Translations under genes and position numbers: made by a program | Notes under the pieces: model-generated | The model's database searches: none | What the model was told of the DNA's origin: nothing | The model's input: the letters and a program-made list of their open reading frames with translations, nothing else | Shown here: piece by piece, positions 50,189 to 58,478 of the stretch | How the letters are laid out: every line of letters begins with the position of its first letter | Numbering within the stretch: the stretch's first letter is position 1 | Origin: Pseudoalteromonas fuliginea | GTDB taxonomy: Bacteria; Pseudomonadota; Gammaproteobacteria; Enterobacterales; Alteromonadaceae | DNA: 64,000 bases | Assembly: GCF_000690055.1 (NCBI RefSeq) | Contig: NZ_JJNZ01000008.1 | Coordinates: 1 to 64,000, forward strand | Direction of reading: 5' to 3'

Positions 50189-50695
50189 AAATAAAGCTCT
50201 CGGCACTCATTATAATGTCTTTAGGCATCACCCTCATATACTACTTATCTGGCTCCACCGAGCAGAAAAAATGGCACTAGCGACTAAACAACCAACAGAT
50301 GAGCGTCCTACAATAAAGCAAACAGTACACACCGTAAAAAAATTGAAGATGTACATTCTTCAAATATTAAAAAAAGTACCTTGAATGAGTATGCTCAACT
50401 GGCAATTACCGAACCGAATTACTTACCCCCACTAAATAAAAGTAAACTAAGCAGTGTTCAATACAAAGGGGATTTAGACGACCATAAAGCCTACGAACAA
50501 TTTCAACAAGAGAAGCGGCGCGCACTAGAAAGTAGCTTTGTAAGTGCTGTTAATAGCAAAGTAGCAACGCTAGAAAACTTACTTGCTAAAGGGCGTAAAC
50601 AAGGAATGAAGCAAGAGCAGCTTCAAGAAGCGATTGATAAAATTGCTCTGCTGAAAAAAACACAAAAGCACTTAATTAGCCTGAACTCTGGATAA
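50185..50695 (+). pseudogene. Membrane-anchored coiled-coil protein, reading frame broken twice
   Basis: The ATG at 50185 overlaps the preceding stop and gives a signal/anchor (MKIKLSALIIMSLG, then LIYYLSGS), but the frame ends at 50278. The open frame resumes in another register at 50271 (TKQPTDERPTIKQTV) and then in a third from about 50342 to 50695, which encodes a Glu/Lys/Gln-rich helical tail. Both changes are -1 and sit at A-runs (six A at 50266-50271, seven A at 50336-50342), so one added A at each would give a single protein of about 170 residues. It may be a pseudogene, a sequencing artefact, or slippage-controlled. Function unknown. Confidence 0.6.
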
Positions 50696-50929
50696 TAAAT
50701 CTATCTCAAGCAGCTATTTTCAGCGCTAACTACGTTGAATTTACTGGCAATAGGCTAGCTATTGACGCGTAAATTCGCCTTGTTTTCACTGAAAATCGTT
50801 GGCTAGAGAAAATAAATTTAAATATCACGATTATTCAATACGTTAGTAAATATCCTGACCAGAGTTCAGGTTAATTAGCCAAGATTAAGAGAACGTTCTA
50901 GATTCAAGACCATTTAAAACTCTATTGCA
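50696..50929. other. Gap between the broken gene and the small heat-shock gene
   Basis: Non-coding, AT-rich. No gene or clear dyad seen apart from the terminator at its right edge. Confidence 0.4.
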
Positions 50930-50957
50930 TAAAAAAGCCGCCTCAAGCGAGACGGCT
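50930..50957 (-). terminator. Terminator after the small heat-shock gene
   Basis: AGCCGCCTC (50936-50944) pairs with GAGACGGCT (50949-50957) with one mismatch around AAGC; the minus strand continues with six T. Confidence 0.85.
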
Positions 50958-50990
50958 AAACAATCAGGGGAAACTAAGGTTAAACAGGGT

Positions 50991-51437
50991 TTATTTGTCT
51001 TCGATTAAATGACCTTGCCCTATCTGGATTTTACGAGGTTTAAGTGCTTCTGGGATTTCACGCTGAAGCTCTATGCTCAATAAGCCGTTAGCTAAATCTG
51101 CACCAAGTACTTTTACATGGTCGCCAAGCTGAAATTTACGCTCAAAGTTACGCTCCGCTATACCTTGATGAATAAACTTACGTTCATTATTCTCATCTTT
51201 ATTAGCCTTAGTACCGGCGACTTTCAACGTGTTGTTTTCTGACTCAATGGTCAACTCGTTATCACTAAAACCAGCAACGGCCATAGTAATTCTGTATTTG
51301 TCTTTATCGAGCGCTTCAATGTTATAAGGAGGAAAACTTGGCTGCTTGTCTGTACTTGCTGCCGCATCCATAAGTGATGCTAAATGTTCGAAGCCGATAA
51401 ATGAACGATAAAGTGGTGATAAATCTACTGTACGCAT
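50991..51437 (-). CDS. ibpA: Small heat-shock protein, IbpA type
   Basis: A 148-residue holdase of the Hsp20 family that binds unfolded proteins. The N-terminus MRTVDLSPLYRSFIGFEHLA and the alpha-crystallin core (PPYNIEALDKDKYRITMAVA, GIAERNFERKFQLGDHV) match IbpA/B. The C-terminal IPEALKPRKIQI includes an I-x-I-like anchor. A CTTGAG (51491-51497 on the minus strand as CTTGAGC) could be part of a sigma-32 promoter, but the -10 box is poor. It has its own terminator. Confidence 0.93.
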   Translation of the reverse strand: MRTVDLSPLYRSFIGFEHLASLMDAAASTDKQPSFPPYNIEALDKDKYRITMAVAGFSDNELTIESENNTLKVAGTKANKDENNERKFIHQGIAERNFERKFQLGDHVKVLGADLANGLLSIELQREIPEALKPRKIQIGQGHLIEDK

Positions 51438-51668
51438 AATAATATCCTCATATTTAAGCGATATTTTGCATGTGCTTTTCTATTGAACAAGCTCAAGCAA
51501 AGTATAATTAATAATATAAATTTCAATTGTTTAAGTTTAATTTAGGACCCATCAGGCGTCCTACTTAACTATATATGGACGGTAAAATTGTTTTCAAGTA
51601 AATTTATTAAAAAATAAAATATAAATTTAAGCGCGCTATTAAACACGCCTAAATTTATGCATAACAAC

Positions 51669-52196
51669 TTAAGAAAATGTTCCTCTAATAGGGTAATCAT
51701 TTTCGCGTGTATATTGAATACCTGAAAGTAACTGCTGCATATCAGGGCGTGAAAACGGGCTGTTTGATTTATCTAAAACTTGCACTTGATTTTGCTCGTT
51801 TAGGACAATAATTGCAGGCTCTGCAAACGGATGATCTGTCTCAGTGTTACTTCTTGGCTCACTGATATACAAACCTAATTCAGTCATTTGCTCAAGCGTT
51901 AAATTATAATAAAGAGGAAAATTAACGTCTAGCTTTTCAAAGTGCGCTTCCAACTGAGCATGGCTATCACCACTTACAGCAACAACTTCAACACCAATAT
52001 CTTTAAAATCTTGAGTCATTTTAGCCAAAGCATTTAATTGCTTCGTACACATAGGGCAATGCTGACCTCGATAAACAACTATCATTTTCCATGGAGCATC
52101 TGTTATACGCTGCGTAATATCAACCTGTTCTCGCTCTGTATTACTTACAATCAGCTCAGAGAGTTTTGATGCGGGTTTTACTGTGTTATTACTCAT
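51669..52196 (-). CDS. Peroxiredoxin-like thiol-disulfide protein (AhpC/TSA family)
   Basis: A 175-residue thioredoxin-fold protein. The active site is GQHCPMCTKQL (Cys47, Cys50), a C-x-x-C in place of the usual single peroxidatic Cys, as in the peroxiredoxin-like group 2 proteins. Conserved VVAVSGDSHAQLEAHFEKL and FPLYYNLTLEQMTELGLY follow. It would reduce peroxides or disulfides in the cytoplasm; no signal peptide is visible. It marks the end of the ordinary chromosome before the accessory island. Confidence 0.85.
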   Translation of the reverse strand: MSNNTVKPASKLSELIVSNTEREQVDITQRITDAPWKMIVVYRGQHCPMCTKQLNALAKMTQDFKDIGVEVVAVSGDSHAQLEAHFEKLDVNFPLYYNLTLEQMTELGLYISEPRSNTETDHPFAEPAIIVLNEQNQVQVLDKSNSPFSRPDMQQLLSGIQYTRENDYPIRGTFS

Positions 52197-52795
52197 AATG
52201 TTCTCCTTAAGAAATGTTATAAACCATTTACCAAATAGAGCTTAGGGCAGATAACTAATTTTCAAGAGGATAAATTGTAACCAAGATTGAATTATCGACT
52301 CTAATAACATCAATACATACATAATCTATTTAAATAAACTTAGCTAAACGCATTATAAAAATACCTCTGAAGCTTTGCAGCTAATTCAAAACATTTTCTG
52401 CATCGTGTAATTAATTATGCTTATGGCACGCTTTATAAAGCTTCAAATATAGCCATTAATGGTAAAGCTAAAAGAAAGGTTGGTATTAGACCCAAAGGTC
52501 GTTTTATTGGTAAGCAGATTTATTTTTGGTAACAAATTTATGACGATTTTTAATGCGCAATATGTCATTTTATTTTGTACGCTAAAATTAACGATTGAAA
52601 TTTGGGTAAACTGTAACTTTATGTCAGCTTATTCGGATTAATTGGGCTACAGCTAATCAAGTGAAGTATATGCCGGCATAAAGTTACAAACAAAGCTTTA
52701 TAAAGTTAGATTCCTGAAAGCACAATCGACTGGTACGGACTGCGCTATGCACCATGAGAGGACGTTGGCAATGTTAATTGCTTGTTAGAGTAAAT
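52197..52795. other. 599-base gap at the left edge of the accessory island
   Basis: No intact gene. It contains the inverted-repeat element at 52613-52687 and, at its right edge, CTTGTTAG (52782-52789), which read on the minus strand gives CTAACAAGC, the usual start of an attC site. A 60-codon plus-strand frame at 52459 has low coding character and is not called. Confidence 0.5.
52613..52687. repeat. 75-base element with imperfect terminal inverted repeats
   Basis: GTAACTTTATGTCAGC (52613-52628) pairs with GCCGGCATAAAGTTAC (52672-52687) with two mismatches. The right half, from GCTACA to GCATAAA, is shared in 28 of 39 positions with 55857-55915 at the other side of the LysR/AhpD region. It may be an end or recombination site of a mobile element; none is recognised. 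Confidence 0.5.
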
Positions 52796-53373
52796 TTACT
52801 TTATATATAAATTATGCTTGACCAAAATATCTCTAATTGAATCAGGCTCTGTGAGTGTTTTTTGATATATCCATTTATAAAAATACTTTGAATTTGTAGA
52901 AATGATTTTATGTGCTTCTTCTTCACCTAAAATTTCTGTAAGAGCATCATACTCTAATAAACAAACAGCTAAATGTAAGTACGTTGAAAGTTCACTTCTT
53001 GCACCTTCAGGCCCTTTTTTTGGTGCATCAGGGTATTTTATTTTTAGGTCATTTATGACATTTTGGACTTCTGTTTTTCGAGAATCTTCAAACCAATGTA
53101 TCTGCTCGTGCAAATATTGTGATAAGAATGCACCATCGTTTTTAGGCATACTAACTGTCAAGGTAAGCTTAGGGTGACTATGCGGTCTTTTAGCAAACTC
53201 ATCTATTACAACACTGTCTGTAAATTGCCATTTTCCAAGGTCATAAGTCTTTTCTACTCTTTTTAATTGAGAATATTTAAGTTGCTCTTTTTCGGATTTG
53301 TTTCTAATTCGACATTGAGATCGGCAAAAGCGTCAAATGATAAAATAGCAACAAATAATAATGAATATTTCAA
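52796..53373 (-). pseudogene. Secreted HExxH protein, frameshifted
   Basis: A TTG at 53373 with AGGAGAG upstream starts a good signal peptide (MKYSLLFVAILSFDAFA). The frame closes after about 37 codons, but a -1 change at the A-run at 53288-53292 (A5 on the coding strand) joins it to the long frame ending at 52796, which contains YLHEQIHWFEDS, a zinc-metalloprotease-like HExxH. Repaired, the protein would have about 192 residues. It lies tightly between attC-like sequences (GTTAGGG before the start, CTAACAAGC after the stop), the layout of an integron cassette. Peptidase activity is a guess. Confidence 0.55.
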
Positions 53374-53392
53374 CTGAACTCTCCTAGTACCC

Positions 53393-53415
53393 TAACATTT
53401 TAGTATTTATGCGAC
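53393..53415 (-). repeat. attC-like half site, copy 1
   Basis: This 23-base stretch matches 55466-55488 in 21 positions. On the minus strand it ends in TGTTAGGG just 16 bases before the start of the HExxH gene, like the R' end of an integron attC site (GTTRRRY). The complementary half is missing, probably replaced by the transposase fragment. Confidence 0.45.
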
Positions 53416-53514
53416 GAACAAACTAAACAGCCACTTTAATTTAACAAACAAACTAACAAAAATATGCCACTAAATTTATTTTTAGGTTCAGAGTCTGTTT
53501 CTTTTTGTACAGGG

Positions 53515-53785
53515 TTAATTCCCCCGACACATTTATAAATAAAATGTTCGTCTCACACGCTTTGGCAATTCAGCGACTACTGATAAAAGCATGTGCATAG
53601 CCCAGTAAAATAATCTTTAGCATTACCGTGGGCGGATACGCAGCAGCGCCCGTTTTGTCATTGTTATACAACGCGTCAAATCCCGATAAATCGAGTTTAT
53701 TCTCGACGATATAACAAAGGGCATATTCAAATGTGCCAGGCAAAATTTGCTCAGCGAAATTGATAGGAATGAATTTGTTTTGACA
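53515..53785 (-). pseudogene. IS1182-like transposase fragment
   Basis: One minus-strand frame encodes the N-terminal DUF772 region of IS1182-family transposases: KFIPINFAEQILPGTFEYAL, LDLSGFDALYNNDKTG and YPPTVMLKIILLGYAHAF. It has a TGA at 53572 in place of the expected Arg after ISSR, then continues IAKACETNILFINVSG before homology is lost near 53515. No start codon, no catalytic DDE part and no terminal repeats remain, so this is old debris. Confidence 0.75.
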
Positions 53786-53787
53786 GG

Positions 53788-53807
53788 ATAAGTCAGGCTT
53801 GACTTAT
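53788..53807. repeat. 8-bp inverted repeat at the edge of the transposase fragment
   Basis: ATAAGTCA (53788-53795) and TGACTTAT (53800-53807) pair perfectly with a 4-base spacer. It could be a former operator or target-site relic. Confidence 0.35.
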
Positions 53808-53937
53808 AACCTAAAAAAAGTGCCACAACAGTTTACCATGGGTGAATAATGCCTATTAGATCACAGCGAACAGAGGGATTAAAGGTTAAAAAACATTCAA
53901 TTAAAAATAGTGGTATACGTTCCTCAAAAGAGTAACT

Positions 53938-54852
53938 CTACCACGTCCGATGCAGTAACTTGTTATGTGTTTTTTCAACTAGATAGTCAAGAAATAGCCT
54001 TATAATTGGATTTTTATATATACCTTGTTTATATACAGCATAAACGCTACCACTAGACTGCTCATTAAGAAGCGGCTCCCAATCTCGTAAGCAAACCACA
54101 AGCTGCCCACTTTTCACATAGTCAGATAGTACCCAGTTTGAAAGCTGAACGACACCAAGACCACACAAGGCTGCCTCTAATAATGGTGTGCCGCCTTTTG
54201 ATCTAAGATTACCACTAACTAAGACCTTAGTATTACGACGATTTTTTTTAAAATGCCAGTAAGTTCTTTGCCTCTCTTGATTAAGTAATAAGCAATTATG
54301 TAATGACAAATCTTCAGGTTTTTCAATATTGTCATTTTTTGACAAGTAATCTGGTGACGCACAAACAAAGGTGTGATTTGGGATAATGTTACAAAATTTT
54401 AAACTCGAATCTTTCGGTGTTCCTATACGAATTGCCAAATCAATATTTTCCCCTGCTAGATCAACCACCTTATTCTCTAGCTCAATTTCAATTGCTATCT
54501 TTGGGTATTTTTTCAAGAATTCAGGGATTATGGGACAAACACTTAACCGACCAAAACTCTCAAACACTGAAACTCTCAAATTTCCTTCAGGCTCTTTATG
54601 ACTGTCAGTCATAGACATAAGTATAGAATCACAATTAGAGACCAGATTAGAGGCTCCCTCTAAAAAAATATAGCCCTTATCTGTCAGTAATAATTGGCGT
54701 GTGCTACGTTTAAATAGCTCGGATTTCAGCTCATATTCAAGATTATCAATGGCACGAGTAACTGATGACGGAGCCATATTTAATACTTTGGCAGCTTTAG
54801 AAAAGCTACCCAACTCAACGACCTTTAAAAATATACGAACAGACTTTAACAT
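53938..54852 (-). CDS. LysR family transcriptional regulator
   Basis: A 304-residue LysR-type regulator of the group with N-terminus MLKSVRIFLKVVELGSFSKA. The winged HTH fills residues about 1-60 (AAKVLNMAPSSVTRAIDNLE) and the substrate-binding domain residues about 90-295. It is divergent from an AhpD-like gene 111 bases away, the usual layout for a LysR and its target. The last residues (HNKLLHRTW) overlap an ATAACAAG sequence like the start of an attC site, a common feature of cassette-borne genes. The inducer is unknown. Confidence 0.88.
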   Translation of the reverse strand: MLKSVRIFLKVVELGSFSKAAKVLNMAPSSVTRAIDNLEYELKSELFKRSTRQLLLTDKGYIFLEGASNLVSNCDSILMSMTDSHKEPEGNLRVSVFESFGRLSVCPIIPEFLKKYPKIAIEIELENKVVDLAGENIDLAIRIGTPKDSSLKFCNIIPNHTFVCASPDYLSKNDNIEKPEDLSLHNCLLLNQERQRTYWHFKKNRRNTKVLVSGNLRSKGGTPLLEAALCGLGVVQLSNWVLSDYVKSGQLVVCLRDWEPLLNEQSSGSVYAVYKQGIYKNPIIRLFLDYLVEKTHNKLLHRTW

Positions 54853-54963
54853 AATAACCTTTGCGTTTTATGCAAGATTGTTTGGCTTGTAGCATATATT
54901 CTAATCATTATTTGATAGGCATACAATGTATCGCGTCACTCATTTACACAAGCGAGAAAAAAT
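54853..54963. promoter_or_regulatory. Divergent promoter region, LysR and AhpD-like genes
   Basis: 111 bases, AT-rich, must hold both promoters and the LysR-binding site. I could not settle on a single T-N11-A box. Confidence 0.5.
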
Positions 54964-55425
54964 ATGCCGAGAGTACCTTTTGAAAATATACCCGAGAATT
55001 TAATGAACTGCATGATGCAAACAGAGAAATACATCAAGAGCTTAAACATTATTGATGAGTCTTTTATGGAGGTGTTGAGATACAGGGTCTCAGTGATAAA
55101 CCAGTGCGCTTACTGCATTGAAATGCACTTTAAAGAAGCTATTGCTGCGGGTGAAAGTGAATTGCGTATTTACTCATCGTCGGCATGGAAAGAAACGAAC
55201 TTTTATAACGAATCAGAGCAAGCATTACTGGAATGGACTGAGTCTGTCACAAAGCTCAATGACTCTACAGACCAAAGGCAACAATCGTTTACTAACTTGA
55301 AAAAATATTTCAGCCAAGATGATATTTCAAATTTAACCTTATCAATCGTACAAATTAATTCTTGGAATCGTTTGGCAAAACCTTTTGGCTTTGAGGCCGG
55401 AAATTATCAAGTTGGACAACATTAG
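54964..55425 (+). CDS. Carboxymuconolactone decarboxylase/AhpD-like protein
   Basis: A 153-residue helical protein with the AhpD redox motif Cys48-Ala-Tyr-Cys51-x3-His55 (NQCAYCIEMH). Such proteins act as alkylhydroperoxidases or thiol reductases. FMEVLRYRVSVI before the motif and NLTLSIVQINSWNRLAKPF near the end are family features. It is divergent from the LysR gene, which probably controls it. Confidence 0.88.
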   Translation: MPRVPFENIPENLMNCMMQTEKYIKSLNIIDESFMEVLRYRVSVINQCAYCIEMHFKEAIAAGESELRIYSSSAWKETNFYNESEQALLEWTESVTKLNDSTDQRQQSFTNLKKYFSQDDISNLTLSIVQINSWNRLAKPFGFEAGNYQVGQH

Positions 55426-55465
55426 TAGATTCACTATTCGGCGTCATTAATCGCTGCCGGACAAA

Positions 55466-55521
55466 TAACACTTTAGTATTTATGCAACACGCAGTTTGTG
55501 TTGCATAATCGCTTGTTGGGC
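55466..55521 (-). repeat. attC-like site, copy 2
   Basis: Read on the minus strand it starts GCCCAACAAGCG (fits R'' RYYYAAC), has an 11-bp perfect dyad around TATGCAACAC/GTGTTGCATA (55480-55508, 7-base loop) and ends CATAAATACTAAAGTGTTA. The last 23 bases match copy 1 in 21 positions. The R' box (GTTATTT) departs from consensus. No integrase gene is in the window. Confidence 0.45.
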
Positions 55522-55819
55522 TGAGGCGCTACCTGCTCGGTGTGTCAGAGTAGGATCTCCGCGTAGCGGCTTAGTTCACAACTCTCTTGAATGACAGGGG
55601 TAATCGCTCTAAATCGACCATTAATTACTATACAAAGACACTGATTGTATTGAATGCTAACTTGCTACGCTTAATTGCTTTTACAGTATGTTATTTAAGT
55701 AGAACTTGCTGAGTTTATTTTAAAGTGTGTGATGGCATGGGTAATGAAATAAAAAATAAATTTTTATTAATGTGCTTTAGGTTAAATTATATTGGAGGTT
55801 TAACACCCAATGTTGTTCG

Positions 55820-55922
55820 AAGTATAAGTTGACATAACCACATTCGATTTCATTAAGCTACAACGGGACAAGTGAAGTGTAAGTTGGCATAAAATTGAAG
55901 CTTATAATGGCATAAAGTTACC
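55820..55922. repeat. Cluster of AAGTTGGCATAA-type repeats
   Basis: Three related motifs occur within about 100 bases: AGTATAAGTTGACATAAC (55821), AGTGTAAGTTGGCATAAA (55876) and ATGGCATAAAGTTACC (55908). The region shares GCTACA...AAGTGAAGT.TA...GGCATAAA with 52646-52682. It could be a recombinase-binding array at a former element end. Confidence 0.45.
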
Positions 55923-56075
55923 AAATACAGGCTTTAAAAAGCCGAACTCATAAGAATACTTACTAGTTTTTTGTTAGCTGCTATGTACATATTGCGAACC
56001 TTGAGACTTCCGGTATAACTCAGGTAGAATATATTGCTTAGCCACCACTAACTGGCTTTATTATAGAGAAACCAG

Positions 56076-58466
56076 TCATCTAAACGTTTCATATAATTTC
56101 CCCCCTAATGAGTATACAGACTCGATAAAATCAACGTCTTCAACAAAATTAAAGTATCTTGTTATGTCGTTTTTATTGATGTATTTAACAATTATGGGTT
56201 GAAGAGAAGTCGGTAAATTTGATTTTCGACTTTTATTTGCTATGTCTATATGTTTAAAAATACGTAGTAATCCCTCGGTTAAGTTTTTTCTTTCCGAAGC
56301 AGATTGAACGCTCAATTTATAGCTAGAGTACTCTTTCGCAATTCTTTCTATAAGTAATTTTGCATCAGGAACGTGCATTGTGAAAGTTTTTCGAATGCGA
56401 TTTCCTATTGCTTTGTGAAAGGAGCTTCTCGCCAAAAACCTAATTTTTTCTAATTTATCAAAGTTGCTTTGGTCAGTTCCATTTCTATACGCTTTTTTTC
56501 TAATTAGTATTGCCAAAAATTCAAATATAATCTCGCTGTCAGAGTCTTCAACAGACTTATACACAACGCCCGAGCTGGCAAGAAAGTGAGTAAATCCTGC
56601 ATCTAAAAACTTAGTTGAAAACCTATAAAAGCCGCTGTATGCACTTTTTTTGTATTCTTTGTCAAATATAAAATCAAAAAAAGTCTGATAACCGAAAGGA
56701 TATCGTTTGAATAAGTATTTGCTTAACAAGAATAGAAAAGAGTCATGAACCTCAAAATATTCTGATTCGCTAACGCGAAGGTATTCAGTTAGCTTGAGTA
56801 TCGAATACGGTATTAATTGCTTTGCTTCAGATTCATGCAAATCATCAAGAAACACTTCTACTGTAGATAACAGAAACTTTTTGCTTTCATTTTTAGTCAA
56901 GAGCTTAAAAATGGCACCAATATAAAGAGTAATTTGTTCAATTAAGTTGCTATCGTAGCCGCTGTTAGCTGTAGACGCCAAACATCTATATAATGCATAT
57001 GTTAACAAATTTTCATGATAAACGCCTTCATTCAAAAGCCGAGAGCCTTTAGACAACCCATTACTTAATACTTTGTAGGTTGCATTCAAAAACTCTAAAC
57101 CATAGTCTCTTCCACTATAATTTAGAAGAAAAATAGCTCCTTCCAAACTACCATAACCCTTGCACAACTGCTCAATATGCAAAGGTGTGCCACTTCTAAA
57201 GGAATAGTATTGATATATGATCTTAAAATGGCTTTCTAGTGAGCTGTTTGTGCCAAAGTGCTCACTGAATTTCTCGATATCAAAACTTTCTTCTATTGCT
57301 CTCACCGCGAAAAAATAAGCCCATAGTAAAGGAATATTTATTTTGTAAACCGGTGCCGCATTAGATTCAGAAACTAATATGAGCCTAGTGTTAATTAGCT
57401 GGTTAATCGAAGTTTCACGTGCAGCTTTTTCTGCGTTTAAACTTCCTAAAAAATCAAGGGTTAAATGAAAACCCTCACGCTCTTCGCTGAAAAATTCTAA
57501 CTGTTTTATGGAAGATAGTATTTTTCCACGGTCAGCGGAATTCAGGTTGAGTCTGTCAAAAATGTAATGAACTAAGAGTTTAAATATATCATTCACTTCA
57601 TTAAAAGAAGCTAAAAGATCGGCGTTTTCGGCCATTACGCCTATTAATGCAGGCGGGTAAAAATCAAGTTGCTCTAATTCAATATTTCTTTCCTTAAAAG
57701 TGTCGCACCAAAGCCTTTGAGAAACATTGAATTGAATATTAATCAAATCCAAATCATACCAATTAGCTAAGTAGGCTTTCTCGTCATTTTGCGACCCTGA
57801 ATCAAACTGGTTTTTAAATTGAAATGAACTAAGTTTTGAGTATAAAGGGTTGCATATAATATTTACATGATCAGAACTCGTAATCACCCACCTTACATTT
57901 TTGTGTTTTGTTGAGCTATCCATCGTTTCGATTATCTTTCTCAACGATATTCCAACTTCCTCAATTAACTCTTCAATTGTATCTATGATTAAAAGTGTAT
58001 TAGTTTCTTCCACAATTTCAGGAATCTGAGAAAAATCACCATTGAGTACCTGATTTATTCGAACTCGTTTTACTTCTAACTCCTCATCAACACTTGTACC
58101 TTCCCTATATGCACTCAATAGGTTTACGACTTTTAGACCTGCTATGTTCGAAAAAGATTTTTCGAGGCTTGATTTCCCAGAACCTAAAGTACCGTGAAAA
58201 AGTAAACTGTTGCAGGGTAAAATATTTTGGATTCGATTGTATTCTTGCCTCGTTAGAAATCGATCTTGAAACAATTGATAGGCAACTTTCTTATACTCTG
58301 AAATGGTTGAGTCATAAAGGCAACGCTTATATTCAGGAAAATTCCTACCTTCACCAATATCATCCAGCCTCTTTTTAGCTTTGCCCAAAATTTCTTCTAA
58401 AATTTTTTGCCAGCTAGGCGAATCTATGAGTTTTTTCGATAATTGAGGAACAACTTCGTAGTACAT
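56076..58466 (-). CDS. Large P-loop NTPase, candidate defence sensor/effector
   Basis: I do not recognise a named family. The 796-residue protein has a Walker A motif GTLGSGKS at residues 92-99, a Walker B stretch TLLIIDTIEE at about 157-166 and a sensor-1-like WVITSSDH at about 193-200, so the N-terminal third is a STAND/AAA-like NTPase. The remaining ~550 residues are helical and Leu/Phe/Tyr-rich, resembling the long repeat-like sensor arms of STAND proteins. It starts 12 bases after a small two-helix membrane protein, forming a two-gene unit. Defence is inferred from neighbours and architecture. Confidence 0.7.
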   Translation of the reverse strand: MYYEVVPQLSKKLIDSPSWQKILEEILGKAKKRLDDIGEGRNFPEYKRCLYDSTISEYKKVAYQLFQDRFLTRQEYNRIQNILPCNSLLFHGTLGSGKSSLEKSFSNIAGLKVVNLLSAYREGTSVDEELEVKRVRINQVLNGDFSQIPEIVEETNTLLIIDTIEELIEEVGISLRKIIETMDSSTKHKNVRWVITSSDHVNIICNPLYSKLSSFQFKNQFDSGSQNDEKAYLANWYDLDLINIQFNVSQRLWCDTFKERNIELEQLDFYPPALIGVMAENADLLASFNEVNDIFKLLVHYIFDRLNLNSADRGKILSSIKQLEFFSEEREGFHLTLDFLGSLNAEKAARETSINQLINTRLILVSESNAAPVYKINIPLLWAYFFAVRAIEESFDIEKFSEHFGTNSSLESHFKIIYQYYSFRSGTPLHIEQLCKGYGSLEGAIFLLNYSGRDYGLEFLNATYKVLSNGLSKGSRLLNEGVYHENLLTYALYRCLASTANSGYDSNLIEQITLYIGAIFKLLTKNESKKFLLSTVEVFLDDLHESEAKQLIPYSILKLTEYLRVSESEYFEVHDSFLFLLSKYLFKRYPFGYQTFFDFIFDKEYKKSAYSGFYRFSTKFLDAGFTHFLASSGVVYKSVEDSDSEIIFEFLAILIRKKAYRNGTDQSNFDKLEKIRFLARSSFHKAIGNRIRKTFTMHVPDAKLLIERIAKEYSSYKLSVQSASERKNLTEGLLRIFKHIDIANKSRKSNLPTSLQPIIVKYINKNDITRYFNFVEDVDFIESVYSLGGKLYETFR

Positions 58467-58478
58467 AGGTTATCCTTG

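Larger units (their letters stand above)
55426..56075. other. 650-base gap with cassette and repeat debris
   Basis: No coding frame. It contains the attC-like site 55466-55521 and the GGCATAA repeats at 55820-55922, both listed separately. The right end lies downstream of the NTPase gene. The sequence between is AT-rich and featureless to me. Confidence 0.5.

Noticed and set aside
50046-50384. 112-codon frame across the PpiC gene end
   Set aside because: Its first half is an out-of-frame shadow of the PpiC gene; only its last part is used, as a segment of the broken third gene.
51480-51520. Sigma-32 promoter for ibpA
   Set aside because: A CTTGAGC is present but no convincing CCCCAT-type -10 at the right distance.
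52459-52641. 60-codon plus-strand frame in the island gap
   Set aside because: Low coding character, no ribosome binding site; another frame here also reads as protein-like for about 30 codons but has no start.
53623-53826. 67-codon minus-strand frame
   Set aside because: It overlaps the transposase fragment in a different register; the fragment frame has clear family similarity and this one has none.
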